A program made the translations under genes and the position numbers. DNA of 64,000 nt from Deferribacteres bacterium (GTDB lineage Bacteria > Zhuqueibacterota > Zhuqueibacteria > Zhuqueibacterales > Geothermadaptataceae): the NCBI GenBank assembly GCA_020633675.1, contig JACKDE010000006.1, forward strand, positions 186,001-250,000, in the 5' to 3' direction. Shown one piece after another: positions 19,714 to 28,928 of the stretch (its first letter is position 1; each line of letters opens with the position of its first letter). The notes under the pieces were generated by a model, which saw only the letters and a list, made by a program, of their open reading frames with translations, searched no databases and was not told the origin of the DNA.

Positions 19714-20140
19714 TGTTTTTTAAAGCTCCGGGCAAAATGAGTGATTTGCCAAATAGTTCATTGCGTTTTCAGAAGAAAAGAATGTTGGCTAAATATTCAA
19801 CAGAAAAACGACTTGGCCTGAATTTTTCTTGCTGCATTTCCATTGCGGCGGCAGCTCAACACATTCATTGTGTTTTAACGAATGTAAAACGCTAAAAAAC
19901 AACCATCCAAAATTTTCGTTATTGGTTTGCGAACCTTTGGGGTGGAATGCCTTTTATTTTCAGCTTTTCATTGGAAAGGTAAAGCTATAATAATTAATGA
20001 CAAACGGAATGTGCAGCGATTGTGGCATGATGGTTGACAGAAATCAGGCAAATGCGATTCGCTTCGGATGAACGAACCCTGCCGCCAGCGAGTTTTCGAA
20101 GCAATTCACCATCACTTTACCTGTGTAAAAGGAGGATGTC
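19714..20140. other. Divergent intergenic region
   Basis: This stretch separates the minus-strand sugar operon from the plus-strand nuclease-family gene, and must hold promoters for both. Apart from a 20-base element at 20017 that recurs at 25698, I see nothing I can assign. Confidence 0.4.
20017..20036 (+). promoter_or_regulatory. Sigma-54-like element, first of two copies
   Basis: The sequence CGATTGTGGCATGATGGTTG has the TGGC of a -24 box and TTGA in the place of the -12 TTGC with exact 11-base spacing. It recurs with one mismatch at 25698-25717, in each case upstream of a lipoprotein gene. The -12 GC is missing in both, so it may instead bind another factor. Confidence 0.3.
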
Positions 20141-21274
20141 ATGTATTCCAAAAAACTGAACATCTTGTTTGTGCTTGCTTTGGCAACACTTATGGTATTT
20201 GCCTGCGATAAGCAGAGTCCGTTTGAACCGGATCAAGGGCCTACAGTTGATTTTGGTGCTTATTCGCCGGAGAGCAATGGCCTGCCCGCCGTCGATGTCA
20301 TGACCTGGAATATTTATGTCGGCGCTGACGTCGATAAAATTGTTGAGGCAGCAGCACAAGATCCACCGGATCCAAATGCTGTCATGAAAGCAGTTGATAT
20401 AGCGTATAAAGAATTATTGGCAACCAACTTTGAAGAGCGCGCCGAAACCATCGCAAAATTCATTGCCGATCGAAAGCCACACCTGATCGGCCTGCAGGAA
20501 ATCTCATTGATTCAGCGTTTTTCTGCAGAATTCATTCCACTTGAGAGTTTCGATTATTTGGAAATCTTGCAAAACAAACTTGCCGGACTTGGCCTTGACT
20601 ACAAGCTCGCAGGAAAGCTTGACAATGCTGATGTGACTTTACCGCGCCTTACCGACGATTATCAACTCGAATATGTGCGGTTGCTCGATTCCGACGTCGT
20701 GCTGGCGCGCGGCGATGTTGAAATCGCTGATGTCGAAACTGCACATTACCAGTACTATTTATCTATTCCCGGCCTGGACATTCCGCGCGGCTATGTTGCC
20801 ATGAGTGCAACCATTGGACTCAGAACCTATCGTTTTGTCAACACGCACCTTGAATCAGCGGTTGAAGAGCTCAGATTGGCGCAGGCAGCAGAATTGGCTG
20901 GTGTTCTGGGTGGAGTAACTTTACCGATCATCATGGTCGGCGATTTCAATACCTATGCGCCGACACCTACCACCGCCGATCCCGGCACCGTGTATAAATA
21001 TTTGGTTAATGGGCTGGAAGAACCGTATACAGACATCTGGCTGAATAACCAGGTCGGCAATGAAGGAGCAGGCTATACAGCGCCGCACGATTCCGATTTG
21101 CGTAATCCGGTACCGCATCTCGACAGGCGCATCGATCTGATTCTCTTGCGCGGCGCTAATCAAATCGGGCCCGTACAGGCGTTCGTGCTCGGTGACGATT
21201 TGAATGAACGCACGTCTTCAGGCATGTGGCCGTCGGATCACGCAGGTGTATTTGCCAAGCTGCATATTAAATAG
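20141..21274 (+). CDS. Endonuclease/exonuclease/phosphatase-fold lipoprotein
   Basis: The 377-residue protein begins with a lipoprotein signal (ATLMVFACDK). The body has the EEP fold: VDVMTWNIYVG, LIGLQEIS (metal-binding Glu), a RFVNTHLES His-containing strand, MVGDFNTYAP, and SDHAGVFAKL with the final catalytic Asp-His pair. Members cleave phosphodiesters in nucleic acids or lipids with Mg2+. An envelope location makes a role in extracellular DNA or phospholipid/sphingomyelin turnover possible. GGAGG six bases before ATG 20141 fixes the start. It appears to be a single-gene unit ending at a hairpin at 21295. Confidence 0.88.
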   Translation: MYSKKLNILFVLALATLMVFACDKQSPFEPDQGPTVDFGAYSPESNGLPAVDVMTWNIYVGADVDKIVEAAAQDPPDPNAVMKAVDIAYKELLATNFEERAETIAKFIADRKPHLIGLQEISLIQRFSAEFIPLESFDYLEILQNKLAGLGLDYKLAGKLDNADVTLPRLTDDYQLEYVRLLDSDVVLARGDVEIADVETAHYQYYLSIPGLDIPRGYVAMSATIGLRTYRFVNTHLESAVEELRLAQAAELAGVLGGVTLPIIMVGDFNTYAPTPTTADPGTVYKYLVNGLEEPYTDIWLNNQVGNEGAGYTAPHDSDLRNPVPHLDRRIDLILLRGANQIGPVQAFVLGDDLNERTSSGMWPSDHAGVFAKLHIK

Positions 21275-21294
21275 GCTCGTTTAGCAAAAGCAAT

Positions 21295-21340
21295 ATCGTG
21301 CGAAATATTCGTTCGCCATGGGGGGATTTCGCACGATTTC
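21295..21340 (+). terminator. Probable transcription terminator
   Basis: A 12-base perfect stem (ATCGTGCGAAAT / ATTTCGCACGAT) with a 19-base loop lies 20 bases after the nuclease-family gene. The following T-run is short, so termination may be partial. Confidence 0.55.
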
Positions 21341-21527
21341 ACTGCATTTGTTGACAAAAGCCCAACTTCAAGAACAAAAAGCAATGCTGCCATGCGCTAT
21401 ATTTTTTGTAGTTTTTGGGAATTCGAAATGTTGTGGATTGCGAAAATAATGCTTGCCTTTGTGGCAGAAATCGGTTTACTTGCACTATTAGATTTCTTGA
21501 TCACGCCTAAAGAATGGGTGGTGAGAA

Positions 21528-23894
21528 ATGATGGCGGGAAAGACAGTCTCTCATTATACAATTCTTGAGAAACTGGGGGAAGGAGGGATGGGGGAAGTTT
21601 ATCTCGCCGAAGACAGCCAGCTTGAACGCAAAGTGGCGCTGAAATTCCTGCCAAACAGATATCTTGCCGACATGGAAATCAACGAACGCTTCCGGCGCGA
21701 AGCCAAAGCCGCAGCCGTACTCAATCATCCCAATATCATCACAGTTTACGAAATTGGCGAGCATGAAGGTCATGCATTTATCGCCATGGAATACCTCGAT
21801 GGTCAGCAACTACGCGCAGTTTTGAATGCAGCCCGCGACAAGCCTTTGCCGATCAGTCGCGTGCTCGACATAGCCATCCAGATCTGCGAAGGCTTGAAGA
21901 AAGCGCATCAGTCTAATATCGTGCACCGTGATCTCAAGCCGGAAAATATCATGATCGATGCAGATGGCACTGTCAAGATACTCGACTTCGGCCTGGCGCA
22001 TGAAATTGGAAAAACCAGCATGTCCTCTGATCGTTCGACCATGGGCACGCTTTTCTATATGTCGCCCGAGCATTGCGATGGCCAGAAAATCGATCATCGC
22101 ACCGATATTTGGGCCATTGGTGTGATGCTGTATGAAATGATTGCGGGACATTTGCCATTCGAAGGCGAATACAGCAGCGCGGTGATGTACTCGATTATGG
22201 CGGAAGAGCCTGAACCGTTAGCGCGCTTCAAAACCAACATGCCGGCTGATGGACAGCATATCATCGACAAGGCCCTCGACAAGGATCGCGAAACACGCTA
22301 CCAGCATGTCGATGAAATGTTGGTTGACTTAATAAAGCTGAAAAAACATCTCGCAGCCGGCGAAAGTAAATACCCGGCAAATTCTGGCCGACAAAGAAAG
22401 CCGGCTCTCGCTATTGCGAGTGTGGCTCTGTTTTCATTGACGGTTTTTTCAATCTTTGCCTATTCATGGATTTTTACAAATGGGTTTGACCAAAAAAAAG
22501 AGCGTGTAGAATCTGTTCGGCGTATTGCTGTGCTGCCGTTTGACAACCTGAATCACTCGGATGAGTTCGAGTACTTTGCCGACGGCATGACCGACGAACT
22601 GATTGCAACCCTTTCACGACTGGACAACTTACGTGTCATCGCCCGCGCTTCCGTAGTACCATACAAAGAACGCGATAAAAACATCAAAGAGATCAGTGAG
22701 ACACTCAATGTCAATGTTTTGCTGGATGGCAGCGTGAGAATTTATAATAAACATTTGCGTGTCAGCGTTCAGCTCATCGATGTCGTCAGCCAGGAAAACC
22801 TGTGGTCGCAAGTATATGAGAAAGCACTTGATGATGTGCTGGTCATTCAAGGGGATATTGCACAAAATGTTGCGGATACCCTGCAAATTCAGCTCTTTCC
22901 CGACGATCGGAAAATGATTCGGCATGTCGGCACCAAGAATATCGAAGCCTACAAGCTTTACCTTAAAGGGCGATATTGCTGGAATCAGCGAACGCCGGAT
23001 TGCCTGCAACTCAGCATTGACTATTTTAAGCAATGCATCGAAATGGATTCGCTCTATGCCCAGCCCTATGCCGGGCTGGCTGACGCTTTTGCCCTGCTCG
23101 GCTCGGTAGAATACGGAGCAATGCCGCCGAAAAAGGTGATGGAAGCGGCCAGAACGTATGCACTGAAAGCGGTGGAATTGGACAGCACCTTGCCCGAGGC
23201 ATACACATCTCTGGCGAATATCACCTTGTTTTATGATTGGGATTGGGAACGGGCTGAGTCCTATTTTAAAGAAGCCATTCGGCTTAATCATAATCACGCA
23301 ACGGCAAATCATTGGTATGCCATTTTTCTGATGCTGATGGGGCGCGAAGAGGAAGCCTTTGACCAAATTAGACAGGCGCTGCAAATTGACCCGCTTTCGA
23401 TGATTATCAATACAGATGCCGGCTGGTTCCATTATTACATGCATGACTTCCAAAAAGCCAGCGATGTACTTGAACAAACGCTGAAGCTCGATCCGCATTT
23501 TGCCCAGGCAAATATGGCCTATGGGCTAACTCGACTGGAACTGGGAGACTATGAAAAAGCTCTGGAACAATTCAGTATGGCGAACATCTTTCTGGGAGAA
23601 CACCCTCTGACCATAGCGATGTTGGGATATGGGCAGGCCATCTCAGGTGATGTGGAGTCTGCGAGAAGTCAGCTTGCCCTGCTTGAGGAAATGGCCCAAA
23701 ATCAGTATATACCTGCGCTTTATTTCGTGCTGGTTTATATGGGTTTAGATGATATCGACCGAGCAATGGATAAGCTAAATGCTGCCTACGATGAGCGATC
23801 AGGCTATCTGGTCTATTTGAATATCGATCCAAAATTTGATCGACTGCGATCCCATCCGGGATTTGTGCAATTGCTTCGGAAAATGAAAATGTAA
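21528..23894 (+). CDS. Membrane Ser/Thr protein kinase with TolB-like and TPR domains
   Basis: The 788-residue protein has an N-terminal eukaryotic-type kinase domain (GEGGMGEVY glycine loop, VALKFL Lys, HRDLKPEN catalytic loop, DFGLAHE, then a stretch resembling an activation loop with STMGTLFYMSPE). One membrane segment (ASVALFSLTVFSIFAYSW) follows near residue 300. Next comes a TolB-like region (RIAVLPFDNLNHSDEFEYFADGMTDELI), then TPR repeats to the C-terminus. The kinase faces the cytoplasm and the TPR part the periplasm. It is complete. Such proteins occur widely in FCB bacteria; targets are unknown. It lies just upstream of a GAF-sigma-54 activator. Confidence 0.92.
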   Translation: MMAGKTVSHYTILEKLGEGGMGEVYLAEDSQLERKVALKFLPNRYLADMEINERFRREAKAAAVLNHPNIITVYEIGEHEGHAFIAMEYLDGQQLRAVLNAARDKPLPISRVLDIAIQICEGLKKAHQSNIVHRDLKPENIMIDADGTVKILDFGLAHEIGKTSMSSDRSTMGTLFYMSPEHCDGQKIDHRTDIWAIGVMLYEMIAGHLPFEGEYSSAVMYSIMAEEPEPLARFKTNMPADGQHIIDKALDKDRETRYQHVDEMLVDLIKLKKHLAAGESKYPANSGRQRKPALAIASVALFSLTVFSIFAYSWIFTNGFDQKKERVESVRRIAVLPFDNLNHSDEFEYFADGMTDELIATLSRLDNLRVIARASVVPYKERDKNIKEISETLNVNVLLDGSVRIYNKHLRVSVQLIDVVSQENLWSQVYEKALDDVLVIQGDIAQNVADTLQIQLFPDDRKMIRHVGTKNIEAYKLYLKGRYCWNQRTPDCLQLSIDYFKQCIEMDSLYAQPYAGLADAFALLGSVEYGAMPPKKVMEAARTYALKAVELDSTLPEAYTSLANITLFYDWDWERAESYFKEAIRLNHNHATANHWYAIFLMLMGREEEAFDQIRQALQIDPLSMIINTDAGWFHYYMHDFQKASDVLEQTLKLDPHFAQANMAYGLTRLELGDYEKALEQFSMANIFLGEHPLTIAMLGYGQAISGDVESARSQLALLEEMAQNQYIPALYFVLVYMGLDDIDRAMDKLNAAYDERSGYLVYLNIDPKFDRLRSHPGFVQLLRKMKM

Positions 23895-23972
23895 TTTGGA
23901 TTCTTGCCCTTTGCGAAATGACAGTTAGCCAGAAATCGTTTTAGAATGTGTTCATTATGAGGGGAACTTGAC

Positions 23973-25484
23973 ATGTCTGATCCACGATACGAGCCACTGG
24001 TTGAACTGGCTAGCCTCCTCGGCCAGCAAAGCGACTACGATGAAGTTTTGGAAGTGATCACCCAAAAAGCAGTCGAGTTGCTGCGTGCCGATTCCGGTGT
24101 GGTGATGATGATCAATCCGCAAACCCGACAGACGATCAAGACCGTTTTTAAAAATGCCAATCATGCTGATGATCGGCAGCAGCATCGCATTCAAACCTAT
24201 GTGAGCGGCTGGATCATCAAACATGTTCAGCCATTTGCAAGCCAGAATCTCCCGGAAGATAATCGTTTCCCAAAATCAATGTTTAAAAACACCACCCGGG
24301 TGGCTGTGCTGGGAGCGCCGCTTTTTGCGGAAGGCGTTCTGCTCGGTACGCTGATCGTACAGCATGCTCAAGCCTGTGGAAGCGCGCTTGAAGGAGAGCT
24401 CGAATTCCTGCGGACATTTGCTGCGGTGGTTGCACCATTTCTGCGCAATGTGCAGCGCGTACAACAATACTTTGCACCGCCTGCCAGAACCGAAGCACTG
24501 CTGCAAAAATATAGCAATCTCGGCATGTATGGCCGAAGTGCGAAATTCGTAAAAATGCTGCACACGATTGAAGCCGCGGCGCGCTGTGATGTGCGGGTTT
24601 TGTTGCAGGGGCAGAGCGGCACCGGAAAAGAATTGATTGCCAGCGCAATTCATAAATTCAGCTCGCGAAATGCAGCGCCTTTCATCGCCATCGACTGCGG
24701 CGCGATTCCTGCGAATTTGGTGGAAAGTGAGCTTTTTGGACACACAAAGGGTGCGTTCACAGGAGCAACCAGCGATCGCAAAGGACTGATTGAAGAAGTG
24801 AATGGCGGTACGCTTTTTATGGATGAAATTGTGAATTTGCCGCTTGATGTGCAATCCAAACTGATGCGTTTTCTACAAGAAGGCGAAGTACGACCGGTGG
24901 GGAGCAACCGGGCCCGCACGATGGATGTGCGGATCATCGCAGCCAGCAGCACCAACCTGCATGATCTCGTGGAAAAACATGTATTTCGTGAAGACTTGTA
25001 TTATCGCCTGTTTGTGTACCCGATCAATATTCCGTCGCTTGATGAGCGGCAGGAAGATATTGCGCTGTTGGCACATCATTTTCTACAAACATTTGCCCGC
25101 CAGCAGAACAAAGCATTAGACGGATTTCATGAAGAACTGCTCGACTTTATGTTGCATCGCCACTGGGCTGGCAATATCCGCGAACTGGAGAATTTTATCG
25201 AGCGCCTCGTTGCGCTGACTCCGGCTGGTCACACCCAAATCGCCCATACTATTTTGCCGGATGACTTGCGCAAAGAATTTGAAAAGACGGCATCGGCACG
25301 CCATGACTTGCAAGTAAGCAAATCCCTGGCCGAGCGACTTGCTGAGTACGAGTCACAGCTCATCCGCCAAACGCTGGTTCAGTGCAACTGGAACCAATCT
25401 CAAGCCGCCCGGCAGCTTAAAATTTCGGAACAGACTATACGTTACAAAATGGGGAAGTTGAATATTTTCAAGCCGAACTTGTGA
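23973..25484 (+). CDS. Sigma-54-dependent activator with N-terminal GAF domain
   Basis: This 503-residue cytoplasmic regulator has a GAF sensor domain (about 10-165, EVLEVITQKAVELLRADSGVV), then an AAA+ domain with Walker A GQSGTGKE, the sigma-54 contact loop GAFTGA and the Walker B region LFMDEI. It ends in a Fis-type HTH (NQSQAARQLKISEQTIRYKM). It should open sigma-54 promoters in response to a small ligand or redox signal. ATG 23973 follows GAGGGGAAC. The nearest downstream targets are the lipoprotein array beginning at 25796. Confidence 0.93.
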   Translation: MSDPRYEPLVELASLLGQQSDYDEVLEVITQKAVELLRADSGVVMMINPQTRQTIKTVFKNANHADDRQQHRIQTYVSGWIIKHVQPFASQNLPEDNRFPKSMFKNTTRVAVLGAPLFAEGVLLGTLIVQHAQACGSALEGELEFLRTFAAVVAPFLRNVQRVQQYFAPPARTEALLQKYSNLGMYGRSAKFVKMLHTIEAAARCDVRVLLQGQSGTGKELIASAIHKFSSRNAAPFIAIDCGAIPANLVESELFGHTKGAFTGATSDRKGLIEEVNGGTLFMDEIVNLPLDVQSKLMRFLQEGEVRPVGSNRARTMDVRIIAASSTNLHDLVEKHVFREDLYYRLFVYPINIPSLDERQEDIALLAHHFLQTFARQQNKALDGFHEELLDFMLHRHWAGNIRELENFIERLVALTPAGHTQIAHTILPDDLRKEFEKTASARHDLQVSKSLAERLAEYESQLIRQTLVQCNWNQSQAARQLKISEQTIRYKMGKLNIFKPNL

Positions 25485-25795
25485 ATCGTACCACATGGCG
25501 ATTCAATTCCTTTCTGCAATTGCCGGCCGTAAAGATTTTCCAAACGACCTTCCAAATTAGCGATTCCAACTTCATTAATAACAAGTGCTGAAAATTCCAA
25601 TTGAGTCTTTGCGAATTTTATTGCGAAAATGGACTCGAAATAGCACCGCATTTTGATGCTCTAACATGCTATTAAAAAAAGAATTATCGTAAAATTTCGA
25701 TTCTGGCATGATGGTTGGATAAGGTAGCACTGCAGTCAAAATCTTTACATGCACTGAGCGAGTCATTTTTGACTATACACAAAAAGAGGTAAGCC
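25485..25795. other. Intergenic region before the lipoprotein array
   Basis: This gap contains the second copy of a repeated sigma-54-like element (25698-25717) about 80 bases before the next gene. No coding sequence is convincing. Confidence 0.4.
25698..25717 (+). promoter_or_regulatory. Sigma-54-like element, second copy
   Basis: CGATTCTGGCATGATGGTTG differs by one base from the element at 20017. TGGC and TTGG sit at the spacing of sigma-54 -24/-12 boxes, but the -12 GC is replaced by GG. It lies downstream of a sigma-54 activator gene. Confidence 0.3.
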
Positions 25796-26275
25796 ATGCG
25801 TTTGCATAAAAAGCTGTACAGGGTGGTAACATGGTTTCTAGCGTGCAGCTTTATTGGAAGCTGTGCTGTGCAAAATCGTGTTTTGGTGAAGCCAGATGCT
25901 CCAATGCCGTTAGAAGGAAAAGTTGTGGTCATCCATTGGATGAAGTATGCATATGAATTAACCGATGTATCCATCGACAATAGCAGGTTGAGTGGCATAC
26001 GAAAAGGGATGCCATTTTCCGGGAAACGCAAAATCCCAAAAAAGAACAGCATTCATTTCTTTTACAAACAAAACAGGGAATTGACATTCATACAAGGACG
26101 GCTTTCCATTCCCATGTCTGACATAGATCGTGTCGAATATGACCAGTTTGATCCTGGCAAATCAGTGGCAAATTCCGCGATTGTTGTTGTGGTTGTCACG
26201 ATTGTCACTGTAATCGCTTTTGCAATTGCACTGGCTGATTTTTCCGGCCCAAACTTAAGCGGTATCCAATTCTAG
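25796..26275 (+). CDS. Predicted lipoprotein, paralogue of 29581-30051
   Basis: The 159-residue protein has a lipoprotein signal (ACSFIGSCAVQ), a beta-rich middle (VVVIHWMKYAYELTDVSID ... GRLSIPMSDIDRVEYDQF) and one hydrophobic helix near the C-terminus (AIVVVVVTIVTVIAFAIAL). It shares layout and spaced residues with the protein at 29581-30051: RxVxW/RIAW near the start, VVxHW, a SEL/YEL segment, and IPxSxIxRxE. It opens an array of related envelope proteins. The function is unknown. Confidence 0.75.
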   Translation: MRLHKKLYRVVTWFLACSFIGSCAVQNRVLVKPDAPMPLEGKVVVIHWMKYAYELTDVSIDNSRLSGIRKGMPFSGKRKIPKKNSIHFFYKQNRELTFIQGRLSIPMSDIDRVEYDQFDPGKSVANSAIVVVVVTIVTVIAFAIALADFSGPNLSGIQF

Positions 26276-26362
26276 CAGAAAAGGCAAAGCAGTATCCATA
26301 GAGTGAGATCATCTCAGAACGAAGAATTGCAGGACTATAATAGCCAAAAAGGTGTGGGTAAG

Positions 26363-26974
26363 ATGTATCATTTTATTCAAAAAATGTTGTTGCTGTTAGC
26401 TGTGTTCAGCTTTGCGCAGATAGCTTGGTCACAGCAATTGCAGACAGGCTTGCGTGCGCGAGTTTACCTCAAGAGAATGCTCCCAGAGTTTACATCTCAG
26501 CTTGCATGGGATGCAGAAGTTGATCAGTGGCTGATAAAACCGAAAACCATCATTCAAAGTTATGATGGCGATTCGCTTCGGATTCTTCTTCAAATCAGCG
26601 CTATAAAATCGCAGCGTAATTGGGATTCTGCCAAAGGCAAATGGGAGTATGACAAAATCAATGCGGGCACAATGGAATATGCGATTCATCGCCAGGAAAT
26701 TGCAAAAGTGGAAATTTTGCAAAAGACCGTTTCAAATTGGGGTAAAGGAGCACTTGTTGGCAGTATCCTTGGAGGTGGAATCGGTGGGATTATCGGCTCG
26801 CTAATAGAGATGGATTGGTTTGGGGGCATCGGGGAAGGAGCGAATTCTGAGCCTATTAGGCTCACAGCACCATGCGCCGTCCTGGGCTTAGCGACCGGCT
26901 TTTTTATTGGCGCTGGAGTCGGGGCGAGCCATAAAACAGATGTTTGGCGCGACGTGTTTGCAGAAAGCAGGTAA
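26363..26974 (+). CDS. Array protein 1: secreted, RVYL domain plus glycine-zipper
   Basis: The 203-residue protein has a signal peptide (cleaved near AWSQQ). A small beta-rich domain follows (RARVYLKRMLPE ... WLIKPKTIIQSYDGDSLRI ... YAIHRQEIAKVEIL). Next come glycine-rich hydrophobic segments (GALVGSILGGGIGGIIGSL), and the protein ends near TDVWRDV. The same order occurs in the next three genes. A frame open from 26303 adds 20 unlikely residues; ATG 26363 puts the signal peptide at the N-terminus. The Gly-zipper suggests insertion into or association with a membrane. Similar SH3-like/Gly-zipper/WxxVPL proteins occur in other FCB and Gemmatimonadota-type bacteria, with no known role. Confidence 0.75.
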   Translation: MYHFIQKMLLLLAVFSFAQIAWSQQLQTGLRARVYLKRMLPEFTSQLAWDAEVDQWLIKPKTIIQSYDGDSLRILLQISAIKSQRNWDSAKGKWEYDKINAGTMEYAIHRQEIAKVEILQKTVSNWGKGALVGSILGGGIGGIIGSLIEMDWFGGIGEGANSEPIRLTAPCAVLGLATGFFIGAGVGASHKTDVWRDVFAESR

Positions 26975-27050
26975 TATGCAAATCACGAATGCTTTTTATG
27001 CTCAGCTTTCCTGCACAAATACAAGTCATTGATAGGAAAGGAGATCGACC

Positions 27051-28178
27051 ATGTTTCGTTTCACTCTAAATACAATGCTGGTGCTGTTTGTACTCGGCGG
27101 CGCGCATGTTGTAAAATCACAGGACTTGCAAAAAGGCCAAGAAAATCAAGTAAGAGTCTATCTCAAGCGTGCTCTTCCGGAACTGGAAACGCAACTAATA
27201 CAAGAGCGCAAATATGGCTATTGGCTGATCAAGCACAAAACATTGGTTCAAAGCTTTGAAAACGATACTCTCAGAATCAAATTTTTAGCAGATGATGTAT
27301 ATCGCGAATCAAATCCGAATGCGCAGCACTGGAAAACCGCTGATCTGGAGAAAGGGGAGCAGGTGTGGCCGATCCATCGCAACGAAATCGCTAAAATGGA
27401 AATCAAAACCGGAAATCGATCTAGCCTGAATGCCGGGGCCATGCTCGGCGGCATGGCCGGAGCTGCAGTAGGGAAAGGTATTCAGGCAGGCGAGTATGAC
27501 GGTTGGGACGGCTGGCTTTTGATTACTGTACCGATTGGGTGCATGGTGGGAGGTATTATTGGAACAAAAATAAAACAGGAGTCTTGGCTGGATGTTCCAT
27601 TGGAAAAAAACGAGATGCGCAAGGTATTATCGCCTTATTCAAAAGTTCTGCAAAAAAACCACAAAGTGCGAGTCTATCTTAGGAACGCTATTCCGGAACT
27701 GGAGACGCAAATAAAGCAGGAACGCAAATCTGGTTATTGGTTGCTCAAGCCAAAGGCCCAAATCCTGGACTTTGTCGACAACAGACTCACAATCGAATTT
27801 TTGTCCAAAGATGTATATCGGGACTCGGATCCGAATTCGCAGCCCTTTGAGACCGCTGCTCGTGAGAAAAGCGAGCAGGAATGGCCGATCCATCGCAATG
27901 AAATCGCTAAAGTGGAAGTCAAAACCGGAGATCGATCGAACTTTATTGCGGGCGCTTTGCTTGGCAGCATTCTTGGAGCTGGGACAGGTGCCACACTTGG
28001 AGTGCTCACGACTGATGAATATTCCGATGATAGGGCTATTGCCACAGGATTTGGCGCAATAGGTGGCTTTGCTGGTGGTTTTGCTCTTGGCGGCATAATC
28101 GGTGGGAGCATGAAAACTGAAAAGTGGCTGCAAATGCCGCTTGATCAAATCCAAGTGCACATCACCATATCGCATTAA
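27051..28178 (+). CDS. Array protein 2: tandem duplication of the RVYL/glycine-zipper unit
   Basis: The 375-residue protein contains two complete copies of the unit found singly in the neighbouring genes. Copy 1 runs from VRVYLKRALPELETQ to ESWLDVPLEKN (about residues 30-190). Copy 2 runs from VRVYLRNAIPELETQ to EKWLQMPLDQI (about 205-370). The copies are highly alike (YRESNPNAQ / YRDSDPNSQ, WPIHRNEIAK in both), so duplication was internal and fairly recent. A signal peptide precedes copy 1. GGAAAGGAG precedes ATG 27051. No function is known; two units in one chain suggest that the unit normally dimerises. Confidence 0.78.
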   Translation: MFRFTLNTMLVLFVLGGAHVVKSQDLQKGQENQVRVYLKRALPELETQLIQERKYGYWLIKHKTLVQSFENDTLRIKFLADDVYRESNPNAQHWKTADLEKGEQVWPIHRNEIAKMEIKTGNRSSLNAGAMLGGMAGAAVGKGIQAGEYDGWDGWLLITVPIGCMVGGIIGTKIKQESWLDVPLEKNEMRKVLSPYSKVLQKNHKVRVYLRNAIPELETQIKQERKSGYWLLKPKAQILDFVDNRLTIEFLSKDVYRDSDPNSQPFETAAREKSEQEWPIHRNEIAKVEVKTGDRSNFIAGALLGSILGAGTGATLGVLTTDEYSDDRAIATGFGAIGGFAGGFALGGIIGGSMKTEKWLQMPLDQIQVHITISH

Positions 28179-28262
28179 ACAAAGAAAGAACGCAAATTTT
28201 TGCTAACCGATTGCTGCGCAACTCAATCTGACAGGGTATCGCCAATCCAGAAGGAAATTGCC

Positions 28263-28883
28263 ATGATGCGCTATGTTTCTGGAATTCTGTTTTTGCTGTG
28301 TGTTTTGAGCAGTCATCAAGCAGCCTTTTCACAAATCCTGCAAAAAGGCCAGCAAGTTCGCGTTTATCTCAACAAGTCACTTCTGGAGCATGAAGCGCTG
28401 GTCAAGAAGGTGCCGGGAAACAATCTTTGGCTTATCAAATCGAAAACAGAATATATGAGTTATGATGGCGATACACTAAAGGTCTCTTTTCAATCCGATC
28501 AAATGTTTGAGTACAGAGATTCTGTCTCCGGTCGCTGGGAAAGCTATCGTCGGGATGTAGACAGTGCACAACTTGCAATTCATCAAGATGATATTGCAAA
28601 AATAGAAATGAGGATTAGAAAGGGTTCGAACGCTCGCTATGGAGCGGCCATCGGTATGATATTTGGCGGCGGTGCGGGTGCCGTTCTGAGTGCCAGCAGA
28701 AGCAGGGGATGGGATGCATTTGCGGTATTTGATATAGCAATCGGGGCAACAGTTGGCTCTGCGGTTGGTTACCTGATTGGCTCTTTCAGCAAGGCCGAAA
28801 TTTGGCAAGAGATGCCCTTACAGCAATTGCATAGCGATGGGAATATCTCAGGCATGTTACCGCCAATATTGAGCACAAAATAA
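28263..28883 (+). CDS. Array protein 3: RVYL domain plus glycine-zipper
   Basis: From ATG 28263 (after AGAAGGAAA) the protein has 206 residues, with a signal peptide (SSHQAAFSQ). It contains VRVYLNKSLLE, SYDGDTLKVSF, AIHQDDIAKIEM, glycine-zipper helices (YGAAIGMIFGGGAGAVL and a second hairpin), and the closing AEIWQEMPLQQL. It is clearly homologous to array proteins 1, 2 and 4. An in-frame TTG at 28200 would add 21 residues before the signal peptide and is unlikely. Confidence 0.75.
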   Translation: MMRYVSGILFLLCVLSSHQAAFSQILQKGQQVRVYLNKSLLEHEALVKKVPGNNLWLIKSKTEYMSYDGDTLKVSFQSDQMFEYRDSVSGRWESYRRDVDSAQLAIHQDDIAKIEMRIRKGSNARYGAAIGMIFGGGAGAVLSASRSRGWDAFAVFDIAIGATVGSAVGYLIGSFSKAEIWQEMPLQQLHSDGNISGMLPPILSTK

Positions 28884-28928
28884 TGCTTTTAAGGGCCAGG
28901 GTGGATATTTTTAGAAAAGGAGAATGCC

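Noticed and set aside
27150..28140. Long DNA repeat as an insertion sequence
   Set aside because: The similarity comes from duplicated protein units; there are no terminal inverted repeats or transposase.
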